A stretch of 64,000 nucleotides of DNA, from NCBI GenBank assembly GCA_052035235.1, contig JBPOHT010000019.1, positions 109,888 through 173,887 of the forward strand. Reading direction: 5' to 3'. Shown here one piece after another: positions 25,123 to 33,017 of this stretch. Below the pieces are notes generated by a model that was not told the DNA's origin, searched no databases, and saw only the letters and a program-made list of their open reading frames with translations. This DNA comes from Solimonas_A sp052035235. GTDB lineage: Bacteria; Pseudomonadota; Gammaproteobacteria; Nevskiales; Nevskiaceae. Position 1 is the first letter of the stretch, and the number at the start of each line of letters is the position of its first letter. A program made the translations under genes and the position numbers.

Positions 25123-27204
25123 ATGGACATGGTCGAGATACCACCCCAGGAAAAGCCGTCGGCCTGGCATGCCGGCGAGAAGGCGATCCAGGAATCGCTG
25201 GGCGTTGCCGAGCGGATGGAGTCGGTCGGCAAGCGGGTGATCCGCGACTACATGCCGGACCAGCACCGCGAGTTCTACGCTCAGGTGCCGTTCATCGTGC
25301 TGGGGAGCGTGGACGGCCAGGGCGATGCCTGGGCCACGCTGCTGGAAGGCCCGCCCGGCTTCATCTCCTCGCCCACGCCGGCCACGCTGGCGATACAGGC
25401 GCGCCGGAATTCGCAGGACCCGGCCAGCCGGGGCATGGACGCGGGAGACGCCATCGGCCTGCTCGGCATCGAGCTGCATACGCGCCGCCGAAATCGCGTG
25501 AACGGCATCCTCGGCCCCTCGACAGACGGCCGGCTGCAGTTCACGGTGGAGCAGAGCTTCGGCAACTGCCCGCAGTACATCCAGCTGCGGGATCATGCCT
25601 TCGTACGCGACCCGACCGGGGAGTTCCCGGTTGAGGTCCACGCCGGCAGCGTCATCGACCCGGTGGCGCGCGCGATGATCGAGGCCGCCGATACCTTCTT
25701 CGTGGCGTCCTATGCCGACCGCGAAGGCCGCCGCCAGGTGGATGTCTCGCACCGCGGCGGCAAGGCGGGCTTCGTGCGGGTGGCGGAGGACGGCACGCTC
25801 ACCATTCCCGACTTCGCCGGCAACCTGTTCTTCAATACGCTCGGCAACATGCTGCTCAACGGCCGGGCCGGGCTGGTGTTCATGGACTTTGCGAGCGGCG
25901 ACCTGCTGCAGATGACCGGCCATGCCGAGGTCATCCTGGACTCGCCGGAGATCGCGGCCTTCCAGGGGGCGGAGCGGCTCTGGAGCTTCCGGCCGACGCA
26001 GGTGCTGCGCCGGCCCGGAGCGCTGGCCCTGCGCTGGAGCTTCCGGCAGGACGGCTGGTCACCCAACTCCCTGATGACCGGAGACTGGGAGCAGGCGGCG
26101 GGCCGTGTGCAGGCGGCGGCGCTGGCCACGCGCTGGCGCCCCTTCGAGGTCACCGGGATCGTGGATGAAAGCCGCTCGATACGCTCCTTCCACCTGCAGC
26201 CCAAGGATGGCGCCGGGCTGCTGCCCCACGAGGCCGGCCAGCACCTGCCGATCCGCCTGGCGATCCCGGGCGCGGAAAAGCCGCTCATCCGGACCTACAC
26301 GATTTCAGCGGCCCCCTCCGACGGCGCCTATCGCATCAGCGTCAAGCGCGACGGACGGGTGTCGCAGCACCTGCACGACCGCCTGCGCGTGGGCGACATC
26401 ATCGAGGCCCGGGCGCCGGCAGGCGCCTTCACCATCGACGCCCACCAGAAGAGGCCGGCGGTGCTGCTGGCGGCCGGTGTCGGCATCACCCCCATGCTCG
26501 CCATGCTGCGCCATCTGGTCTACGAAGGCCTGCGCACCCGCGGCATCCGGCCGGCCGTGCTGTTCCACGCCGTGCGTACCCGGGCAGAACGTCCTTTCGA
26601 GCGCGAGCTGGCGGAGCTGGTCCGCGCGGCCGGCGGGGCGATCCGCTGCGTTCGCGTGCTCAGCGACGTCGAGGGTGCCCGTGAAGGGGCCGACTATGAT
26701 GCGGCGGGCCGGATCGACATGGCGCTGCTGGGCCGCTTCCTCCCCTTCGGCGGCTACGACTTCTACGTCTGCGGGCCCGCATCCTTCACGCAGGACCTCT
26801 ACGATGGCCTGCGCGACTACGGCACGCCGGATGAGCGCATTCATGCCGAGGCCTTCGGCCCGTCGTCCCTGAAGCGGACACAGGAAACCACCGCCACGGC
26901 GCCGCCGCTGCCGCCGCCGGCCACCACGCCGGTATCGGTGGTCTTCACCGAATCCGCCAAGGAAGCACGCTGGACGCCGGAATCCGGGAGCCTGCTCGAG
27001 CTGGCCGAGCGGCGGGGCCTCTCACCCGAGTTCAGCTGCCGCACCGGCAGTTGCGGCTCCTGCCGCACGCGCCTGCTGTCCGGCTCCGTCACCTACCTGA
27101 AGCCGACTACCGCGGCCATCGGCGAGGGCGAGGTCCTGCTCTGTTGCGCGGTCCCCGCAACGCCGGAACCCGGACAGGAAAACCGCATCCAGCTTGCGCT
27201 GTGA
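25123..27204 (+). CDS. PNPOx-like / ferredoxin reductase / 2Fe-2S ferredoxin fusion
   Basis: 693-residue three-part flavoprotein. Residues about 40-310 form two FMN-binding split-barrel (pyridoxamine-phosphate-oxidase-like) halves. Residues about 340-585 are a ferredoxin-NADP reductase module with the FAD motif RTYTISAAPS, NAD(P)-loop AAGVGITPMLAML and C-terminal YVCGPASF. Residues about 610-693 are a plant-type 2Fe-2S domain with FSCRTGSCGSC and a later LLCCA. A Pro/Thr-rich linker joins the last two. Such proteins pass electrons from NAD(P)H through flavin and Fe-S to an acceptor. It could serve an oxygenase, but none is adjacent. It follows GST and precedes a small AhpD-like gene. Confidence 0.9.
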   Translation: MDMVEIPPQEKPSAWHAGEKAIQESLGVAERMESVGKRVIRDYMPDQHREFYAQVPFIVLGSVDGQGDAWATLLEGPPGFISSPTPATLAIQARRNSQDPASRGMDAGDAIGLLGIELHTRRRNRVNGILGPSTDGRLQFTVEQSFGNCPQYIQLRDHAFVRDPTGEFPVEVHAGSVIDPVARAMIEAADTFFVASYADREGRRQVDVSHRGGKAGFVRVAEDGTLTIPDFAGNLFFNTLGNMLLNGRAGLVFMDFASGDLLQMTGHAEVILDSPEIAAFQGAERLWSFRPTQVLRRPGALALRWSFRQDGWSPNSLMTGDWEQAAGRVQAAALATRWRPFEVTGIVDESRSIRSFHLQPKDGAGLLPHEAGQHLPIRLAIPGAEKPLIRTYTISAAPSDGAYRISVKRDGRVSQHLHDRLRVGDIIEARAPAGAFTIDAHQKRPAVLLAAGVGITPMLAMLRHLVYEGLRTRGIRPAVLFHAVRTRAERPFERELAELVRAAGGAIRCVRVLSDVEGAREGADYDAAGRIDMALLGRFLPFGGYDFYVCGPASFTQDLYDGLRDYGTPDERIHAEAFGPSSLKRTQETTATAPPLPPPATTPVSVVFTESAKEARWTPESGSLLELAERRGLSPEFSCRTGSCGSCRTRLLSGSVTYLKPTTAAIGEGEVLLCCAVPATPEPGQENRIQLAL

Positions 27205-27251
27205 AGCGGAAGTGTCTTGCCCGAATAGCCCAACGCCTCGAGGACAGCCCA

Positions 27252-27566
27252 ATGAAAATTCCCGATCTCGATGAGCGGACGCGGATGTCCATCGAACTGG
27301 CGATGACGGACGACTCACAGGACACAGCATTCCATCGGCAGCAGGAGAGCCGGGCCCGGGCGCTGGGAATGTCCGGCGCGGAAATCGACGCGGCGCGACG
27401 GGGCTGGAGCTTCGACGCGCAGACCTGCATCGCCATGACCCTGGCCACGGTCGCGGCCAAGGACCCGCAGCGGCATCGCGAACAGGTCGGGCGAGCGCTG
27501 CGGGCGGGGCCCAGCGCGCAGGCCTGCCGCGACATCGAGGCAATGGCGGACCGCTTCCGTCACTGA
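27252..27566 (+). CDS. Small AhpD/carboxymuconolactone-decarboxylase-like protein
   Basis: 104-residue cytosolic protein starting MKIPDLDERTRMSIELAM. The pattern RARALGMSGAEIDAARRGWSFD.. AMTLATVAAKD resembles one helical repeat of the AhpD/CMD fold, but the CXXC pair of true AhpD is absent. It lies 47 bases after the fusion reductase. Function not known. Confidence 0.65.
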   Translation: MKIPDLDERTRMSIELAMTDDSQDTAFHRQQESRARALGMSGAEIDAARRGWSFDAQTCIAMTLATVAAKDPQRHREQVGRALRAGPSAQACRDIEAMADRFRH

Positions 27567-27585
27567 ACCCAGGAGAGGATCAACC

Positions 27586-27783
27586 ATGTCGTCCACCGCA
27601 ACGCTGGTCGCATCGCACCTGGGCCCGGCTCGCCTGCAGTCCCTGTGGACTCGCCTGCGGGCATGGCACGGCCCGACGCCGTCCAGCGGTTATGATGAAC
27701 CGCCGCCAGCGGATGCCCATGGGGCCATCCTGGAGCGCGATCCTGCGATCCAGCCGGAAACGCTGGCGCGCCTGTTCTGGTAG
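27586..27783 (+). CDS. Small hypothetical protein upstream of LysR
   Basis: 65-residue protein (MSSTATLVASHLGPARLQSLW...) with AGGAGAGG nine bases before its ATG, 19 bases after the previous stop and 20 before LysR. It is Pro/Ala-rich in the middle and ends LARLFW. I do not recognise it. The good ribosome site and tight spacing support it being real. Confidence 0.55.
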   Translation: MSSTATLVASHLGPARLQSLWTRLRAWHGPTPSSGYDEPPPADAHGAILERDPAIQPETLARLFW

Positions 27784-27803
27784 CAGTCACCCGGGAGAAG
27801 TGG

Positions 27804-28694
27804 ATGGATCGCTGGCAAGCGATGCGCATTTTCGTGAAGGTCGCGGAGACGGAGAGCTTCGCCGAGGCGGCGCGCCACCTGCACATGAGTGCCCCGGCCA
27901 TCACCCGTGCGGTCGCGGCACTGGAGGAGCTGATCGGCGCCAGGCTGTTCGTGCGCACCACGCGCTCGGTCAAGCTCACCGACGCCGGCTCGCGCTACTT
28001 CGAGGATTGCCGCAGGATCCTCTCGGACATCGCCGAGGCGGAGGCCTCTGCCGCGGGCTCCTACGCCAAGCCCAGCGGCACACTCGCGGTGACCGCGCCC
28101 ATGCTGTTCGGCCAGATCCATGTACTGCCCGTGGTGATGGAGTACATCGATGCACATCCCGGGGTGACCGCCCGGACCTTCTTCGTCGACCGCCCCGTCA
28201 ACATGATCGAGGAAGGGATCGATGTGGCGGTGCGCATCGGGCACCTGGCGGACTCGGGCTTCACGGCCGTACAGGTGGGTTCGGTGCGGCGCGTGATCTG
28301 CGGCGCTCCGGAATACTTTTCGCAGCACGGCATCCCACGGACACCTGCCGACCTGCGGGATCATCGCATCGCCGCATCGACCAGTGCCTGGTCCTCGCCG
28401 GAGTGGCGCTTCGCGCAGGATCAGCGCGTGACCGTTCACCCCGCCCTGCAAAGCAATTCCAACGAGGCCGCGATCACGGCTGCCACGGCAGGCTGGGGAC
28501 TGACCCGGGTGCTCCACTACCAGATCGGCCCGGCCTTGCTGGAAGGCCGGCTGCAGATCGTGCTCGGCGACTACGAGGAGCCGGCGCTACCGGTCCACGT
28601 GCTTTACCCGGAGGGGCGCCACGCTTCAGCCAAGGTCCGGGCCTTCGTGGAGCTGGCCGTCTCGCGGCTGCGCGCGAACCGGCTCCTGAACTAG
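27804..28694 (+). CDS. LysR-family transcriptional regulator
   Basis: 296-residue LysR regulator: winged helix-turn-helix MDRWQAMRIFVKVAETESFAEAARHLHMSAPAITRAVAALE at residues 1-60, then a periplasmic-binding-protein-like effector domain (TVHPALQSNSNEAAITAATAGWGL near the inducer cleft). It belongs to the large CrgA/DsdC-like branch common beside GSTs and oxidoreductases. Unusually it is co-directional with, and downstream of, the GST-fusion reductase genes, not divergent from them. Confidence 0.9.
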   Translation: MDRWQAMRIFVKVAETESFAEAARHLHMSAPAITRAVAALEELIGARLFVRTTRSVKLTDAGSRYFEDCRRILSDIAEAEASAAGSYAKPSGTLAVTAPMLFGQIHVLPVVMEYIDAHPGVTARTFFVDRPVNMIEEGIDVAVRIGHLADSGFTAVQVGSVRRVICGAPEYFSQHGIPRTPADLRDHRIAASTSAWSSPEWRFAQDQRVTVHPALQSNSNEAAITAATAGWGLTRVLHYQIGPALLEGRLQIVLGDYEEPALPVHVLYPEGRHASAKVRAFVELAVSRLRANRLLN

Positions 28695-28710
28695 GGCCTG
28701 TTGAGGCCCT
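28693..28710. terminator. Hairpin between convergent LysR and IclR genes
   Basis: AGGGCCT and AGGCCCT form 7-base perfect arms around GTTG, overlapping the LysR stop codon and lying 12 bases from the end of the convergent IclR gene. A weak AAAA follows on the right. It may be a bidirectional terminator. Confidence 0.45.
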
Positions 28711-28721
28711 ACCCGGAAAAC

Positions 28722-29540
28722 TCAGCCGGAGCCGAGCTGCCGCGAAACCTGGGCGGCGCTTTCGCGCAGTTCACGGCCGATGCGGGCCAGGGCCTGGCCG
28801 CGGAGCTGTTCGCTGATACCGACCACGACCAGACAGTTGTTGAGCACCTGGTTGATGCCGAAGACCGGGGCGGCGACCACGGTGACGCCGGTCATGTAGT
28901 TGCCCTGGTCCAGGGCATAGCCATTGCTGCGGGTCTCGGCGACCTGGCGCTCCCATTCGGCCAACGACGGGGCATTGTCCCAGCGCAGACTCTTGAAGCG
29001 ACGGTGCAGCTCCTCACGATCATGGTCGCCGAAGGCGGCGATGCAGCGGCCGGAGGCGCTGATGGTGGCGGGAAAGCGGCTGCCGATCTGCGTGTGCAGC
29101 TGGATCATGTTCTCGGAGCGCGCCATGGCGACGACGATCATGTGATCAACGCCGACCACATGCACGCCCATGGCGGTGACGCCGTGCTCGCGGGCGATGC
29201 GGTCCAGGGCCGGCTGGGCCACGTCGGTGAAGCGGTTCTGGCCCAGCCACTGCCGCGCCAGGGTCAGCACGCCGGCGTTGAGGGAGTACAGCTTGGTCAC
29301 GGGGTCTACGGCGACGAGCTCTTCCGCCACCAGGGTGCGCAGGATGTGCAGGCAGGTGCTGGGGATGATGCTCAAGGCGCGGGCGATGGCCTGCACACCT
29401 TGCGGCTCGTCGGAGCGGCCCAGCAGACGCAGGATGGCCGCCGCCCGCGAGACCGCGGGCACCATGCTCTGTTCGAGGGCCGCGTCGAGCGCGACGGCGT
29501 GGGGGTTCTTGGCCCCCTGGGTCTTGATCCTGGCCGCCAT
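28722..29540 (-). CDS. IclR-family regulator of the oxidative cluster
   Basis: 272-residue IclR regulator. Residues about 25-85 form the winged helix (VSRAAAILRLLGRSDEPQGVQAIARALSIIPSTCLHILRTL); the C-terminal effector domain contains SASGRCIAAFG and NGYALDQGNYMTGVTVVAAPVF. It is divergent from the SDR that starts the oxidative gene run, across 294 bases with a palindrome candidate. IclR proteins usually control aromatic or organic-acid catabolism beside them; this one is the likely switch for 29.8-41.7 kb. The ATG at 29540 is the first consistent with family length. Confidence 0.9.
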   Translation of the reverse strand: MAARIKTQGAKNPHAVALDAALEQSMVPAVSRAAAILRLLGRSDEPQGVQAIARALSIIPSTCLHILRTLVAEELVAVDPVTKLYSLNAGVLTLARQWLGQNRFTDVAQPALDRIAREHGVTAMGVHVVGVDHMIVVAMARSENMIQLHTQIGSRFPATISASGRCIAAFGDHDREELHRRFKSLRWDNAPSLAEWERQVAETRSNGYALDQGNYMTGVTVVAAPVFGINQVLNNCLVVVGISEQLRGQALARIGRELRESAAQVSRQLGSG

Positions 29541-29705
29541 GAGGCCTTGGCTTCTTGCCGATGGGTTGATCCCGGCAATGATACGGGCAAATGCCGCGCC
29601 GCACAGGTGCCGGCGCAGGCCGTTTGGGCCCCGCCCGCGGGCCGGTTTTCCCCTTGCGCAGGCAGAACTTACGGACACTGCGCGCCCAGACAGGAGTCGC
29701 TGCTT

Positions 29706-29734
29706 GTTAGTGTACATCGCTGTTGACTACTAAC
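29706..29734. promoter_or_regulatory. Candidate IclR operator
   Basis: GTTAGT and ACTAAC are perfect inverted arms 17 bases apart (TTGTTAGT..ACTAACTT when extended imperfectly), about 100 bases before the SDR start and 165 from the IclR start. Position and symmetry fit an IclR-type site; unproven. Confidence 0.5.
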
Positions 29735-29834
29735 TTCGCTGCACGGTAAGGTGGCCGGAAGATTCGGGGGCGGACTTTTGATCCTGTCGGAAGCCCGCCG
29801 CACCGCTCCCAAGAACCCGGCCGCGAGCGATTCC

Positions 29835-30680
29835 ATGACCCACAACCTGCTGCAGTTCGACGGCCGCATTGTCGTGGTGTCCGGCGCCGCGGGCGGGGGT
29901 ATCGGCACCACCCTGACCCGTATGCTGGCCGAGGCCGGCGCCACGGTGATCGGGGTCAGCCGCTCGGCGGACAACATCGAGAAGCACCTGGGCCCGCTGG
30001 TGGCGCGGGGTCTCAAAGTGGTGCCGGTGCAGGCGGACGCCTCCACCGACGAGGGCATTGCGGCGACGATGGAGAAGGTACGGGCCACGCCCGGCACGCT
30101 TTACGGCCTGGTGAACGTGGCCGGCAGCGCCCCGCCCGCCACCTGGATGCGTGCCACCCGCGTGAGCCGCGCCGACTGGCGCGCGCTGTTCACGCAGAAC
30201 CTGGAGACCATGTTCTTCATGACCCAGGCGGTGGCGGCGGAGCTGCGAGAGAAGAAGCTGCCGGGCTCGATCGTGTCGATCTCGTCGATCAGCGGCCTGA
30301 ACACGGCGCCCTACCACATCGGCTACGGCACGGCGAAGGCCGCACTGGCGGCGGCCACCCGCACGCTGGCGGTGGAGCTGGCGCTGGACAACATCCGCGT
30401 CAACGCCGTGGCCCCGGGCCCGACTGAGACGCCGGCCTCCGGCGCTTTCATCGACAAGGACGAAGAGCGCGACCGCCGCGCCATCGCCATGGGGCGGCGC
30501 GGCCGTCCCGAGGAGCAGGCGGGGGCGATCCTGTTCCTGCTGTCGGAACTGTCGGGCTACGTCACCGGGCAGACGCTGCTGGTGGACGGCGGCCTGAACC
30601 TGAAGTGGACCCACCTGGGTTCGGACAACACCTCGCTATTCCTGAAGAACGAGGAATTCCGCGCGGCGATGAAGCGCTGA
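29835..30680 (+). CDS. Short-chain dehydrogenase/reductase opening the oxidative cluster
   Basis: 281-residue classical SDR. The nucleotide-binding motif is VSGAAGGGIGTT, the NAG-type segment is NVAGSAPP, the catalytic Ser lies in SISSISGLNTAP and the catalytic pair is YGTAK. The late PGPTETP and the closing YVTGQTLLVDGGLNLKWTHLG are typical. It would interconvert an alcohol and ketone with NAD(P)H. The start at 29835 gives normal SDR length; GTG at 29751 would extend it without homology. Sixty bases ahead of the TauD-like gene. A ketone product would suit the Baeyer-Villiger enzyme downstream. Confidence 0.9.
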   Translation: MTHNLLQFDGRIVVVSGAAGGGIGTTLTRMLAEAGATVIGVSRSADNIEKHLGPLVARGLKVVPVQADASTDEGIAATMEKVRATPGTLYGLVNVAGSAPPATWMRATRVSRADWRALFTQNLETMFFMTQAVAAELREKKLPGSIVSISSISGLNTAPYHIGYGTAKAALAAATRTLAVELALDNIRVNAVAPGPTETPASGAFIDKDEERDRRAIAMGRRGRPEEQAGAILFLLSELSGYVTGQTLLVDGGLNLKWTHLGSDNTSLFLKNEEFRAAMKR

Positions 30681-30740
30681 ACCCGCGTCCACACAAGACG
30701 ACACCCGCTGCACACAAGAATTCGAGAGGAGAGAGCTGCA

Positions 30741-31556
30741 ATGGCATTCGAAACCCGGGACCTGACGCCCCGCATCGCCACCGAGATCCGCGCCAGCAAG
30801 GCCGAGCTGCTGAGCGGCGAGTACGCCAAGAAGATCCGCGAACTGCTGGAACAGCGCGGCGTGCTGGTCTTCCCGAAGATCGACTTCAACGACGAGGAGC
30901 AGGTGGCCTTCACCAACACGCTCGGCACCTTCGCGCCGGAGCATGACGGCGAGATCATCTACAAGGTGACGCTCGACACCAAGGTGAACGCCAAGGCCGA
31001 CTACCTGAAGGGCTCCTGGTACTGGCACATCGACGGGACCATGAACAAGGTGCCGGTGCTGGCCTCGATCCTCTGCGCCAAGGTGCTGACGGAGGTCGGC
31101 GGCGAGACCGAGTTCTGCAACACCTACGCCGCCTATGACGACCTGCCGGATGCCGACAAGGCGGAGTTCGAGAAGCTGAGCGTGATGCACTCGGCCTGGA
31201 ACACGCTGTTCTACTACGACCCGGAGCCGGATCCGCGCCTGCTGCGCGGCATGATGCAGATCGGCGACCAGGAGCTGCCGCTGGTGTGGAAGCACCGCTC
31301 GGGCCGCAAGTCGCTGGTGATCGGCGCCACGGCGCGCCATGTCGTGGACATGGAATACAAGAAGAGCATCGAGTTGCTGGTGCGCTTGCGCGACTGGGCG
31401 ACGCAGCCGCAGTTCTTCTACCGCCACAAGTGGTCCGTGGGCGACATGGTGATGTGGGACAACACCGGCACCATGCACCGCGCGACGCCGTATGACCCGA
31501 ATGCCGGCCGGCGCCTGCATCGCACGAAGCTGCAGGGTGAAGAGGCGTTTGCCTGA
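30741..31556 (+). CDS. TauD/TfdA-family Fe(II)/2-oxoglutarate dioxygenase
   Basis: 271-residue non-heme iron dioxygenase. The facial triad is H96-x-D98 (WYWHIDGTM) and H246 (TGTMHRATPY); R257 or a nearby arginine in GRRLHR should bind 2-oxoglutarate. Family members hydroxylate next to heteroatoms and thereby cleave sulfonates, aryloxy-alkanoates or ethers. GAGGAGAG precedes the ATG. It sits second in the IclR-flanked run. It may remove a side group or ether link from the substrate; no more precise reaction can be read. Confidence 0.9.
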   Translation: MAFETRDLTPRIATEIRASKAELLSGEYAKKIRELLEQRGVLVFPKIDFNDEEQVAFTNTLGTFAPEHDGEIIYKVTLDTKVNAKADYLKGSWYWHIDGTMNKVPVLASILCAKVLTEVGGETEFCNTYAAYDDLPDADKAEFEKLSVMHSAWNTLFYYDPEPDPRLLRGMMQIGDQELPLVWKHRSGRKSLVIGATARHVVDMEYKKSIELLVRLRDWATQPQFFYRHKWSVGDMVMWDNTGTMHRATPYDPNAGRRLHRTKLQGEEAFA

Positions 31557-31663
31557 GGCCTTGGATGAAGACGCACGGGCCGAAGAGCCCATGGCCCAAG
31601 ACTCATAAAGGCTCATAAGAGGCACGCAAAGAGAGGCGGGGTCGCGTTGCAGGAGTTACAGCG

Positions 31664-31702
31664 CCCTCTCCCCTACCCCTCTCCCGCAAGCGGGAGAGGG
31701 GA
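31664..31702. repeat. CTCTCCC-type hairpin repeat, copy a
   Basis: CCCTCTCCCC-TA- followed by a palindrome with 12-base arms CCCCTCTCCCGC / GCGGGAGAGGGG (31676-31687 and 31690-31701). It lies inside the oxidative operon, between TauD and MFS genes. First copy from the left of a family with at least nine members in this window. Confidence 0.85.
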
Positions 31703-31728
31703 CTCCTTGCACCGGAGGAGGACGAACG

Positions 31729-32979
31729 ATGGGCGTAGCAGCAGGCAAGTCGGGTGAGTGGCGTAGTTTCTGGTTCCTGCCGTTCACGGCGTCGCTGGGG
31801 TATGCGACCTCGGTGATCCATGTGTATTCGATGGGCCCCTTCATCGCGCCCCTGCAGGAGGAATTTGGCTGGACGCGTGCCCAGGTCATGCTGGGCCTCT
31901 CGGTGGCCAGCTTCATCAGCGCGATCTTCTGCATGCCGGTGGGCATCCTGGTGGATCGCGTCGGCCCGCGCCGCGTGGGCCTGGTGGGCGTGCTGCTGAT
32001 GACGGGCTCCTTCGCACTGCTCAGCACCGCGACGGGCTCCATCGCCAACTGGATCTTCCTGTGGGTGGTGATCGCGCTGGGTACGCTGTGGGTGCAGGCG
32101 ACGGTCTGGACCAGTGCCATCAACAGCCGCTTCGAGCAGTCGCGCGGCCTGGCGTTGGCCATCACGCTGTCCGGCGCGTCGCTGAGCGCAGCGCTGTTCC
32201 CTGCCCTGGCCGCCTGGCTGATCGGCCAGGAAGACGGCTGGCGCGGGGCCTTCGTGTCGATGGCGGGCCTTTGGGCACTGCTGGTCTTCCCGATGCTGTT
32301 CCTGTTCTTCCGCGGGGCGCGTGACCAGGGCCGCAAGCCTGATGCAGCGCCGCCACCGGCGCGGGTGCTGACGGGCCTGAGCATCGCCGAGGGCCTGCGC
32401 TCGCCGACGCTGTACAAGCTGCTGATGGCGTCCTCGCTGTTCTCGTTCACCACCATCGGCGCGGTGGTGCATTTCGTGCCGATCCTGACGGACAGCGGCG
32501 CGGACCGGCTGGCAGCGGCCGGCGTGGCCTCGCTGATCGGCATCTTCTCGATCGTAGGCCGGCTCGGCACGGGCTTCCTGCTGGACCGTTTCCAGGCGCA
32601 GTACGTCGGTGCGGTGGCCTTCCTGCTGCCGATCGTCGCCTGCCTGCTGCTGCTGTCCGACGGCAGCCAGCCGCTGAACCAGGCGGTGGCGGCGGCGGCC
32701 ATCGGCCTGACCCTGGGCTCCGAGGTGGACGTGATCGCCTACCTGGCGGCCAAGCATTTCGGGCTCAAGAACTTCGGCGCCCTCTATGGGGCGCTGGTGA
32801 TGGCGCTTTCACTCGGCACGGCCTTCGGCCCGCTGGCGGCCGGCGCCATCTTCGATCTCAACAACAGCTATGTGCCTTTCCTGCTGCTGGCCATGGGCCT
32901 GATGGCAACCAGCGCCATCGCGCTGGCCAGCCTCGGCCGCCCACCGGCGGCGGTGGCAGCACCGGCACCAGCGGCCTGA
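31729..32979 (+). CDS. Major facilitator superfamily transporter
   Basis: 416-residue MFS carrier with about 12 membrane helices. The loop 2-3 motif reads GILVDRVGPRRVG, the classic MFS signature. The pattern (oxalate/formate- or monocarboxylate-type, starting EWRSFWFLPFTASLGYATSVIHVYSMGPFIAPLQEEFGWTR) suggests an organic-acid carrier. CGGAGGAGG precedes the ATG. Located between dioxygenase and BVMO genes, it probably imports the pathway substrate. Confidence 0.9.
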   Translation: MGVAAGKSGEWRSFWFLPFTASLGYATSVIHVYSMGPFIAPLQEEFGWTRAQVMLGLSVASFISAIFCMPVGILVDRVGPRRVGLVGVLLMTGSFALLSTATGSIANWIFLWVVIALGTLWVQATVWTSAINSRFEQSRGLALAITLSGASLSAALFPALAAWLIGQEDGWRGAFVSMAGLWALLVFPMLFLFFRGARDQGRKPDAAPPPARVLTGLSIAEGLRSPTLYKLLMASSLFSFTTIGAVVHFVPILTDSGADRLAAAGVASLIGIFSIVGRLGTGFLLDRFQAQYVGAVAFLLPIVACLLLLSDGSQPLNQAVAAAAIGLTLGSEVDVIAYLAAKHFGLKNFGALYGALVMALSLGTAFGPLAAGAIFDLNNSYVPFLLLAMGLMATSAIALASLGRPPAAVAAPAPAA

Positions 32980-33017
32980 GGCGCTCGCGCCTCCCCGCTC
33001 CAATTGGAAACCACATC

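Noticed and set aside
31603..32757. Leftward 384-codon frame, Arg/Gln/His-rich
   Set aside because: Antisense to the MFS gene and crossing a repeat element; low-complexity shadow.
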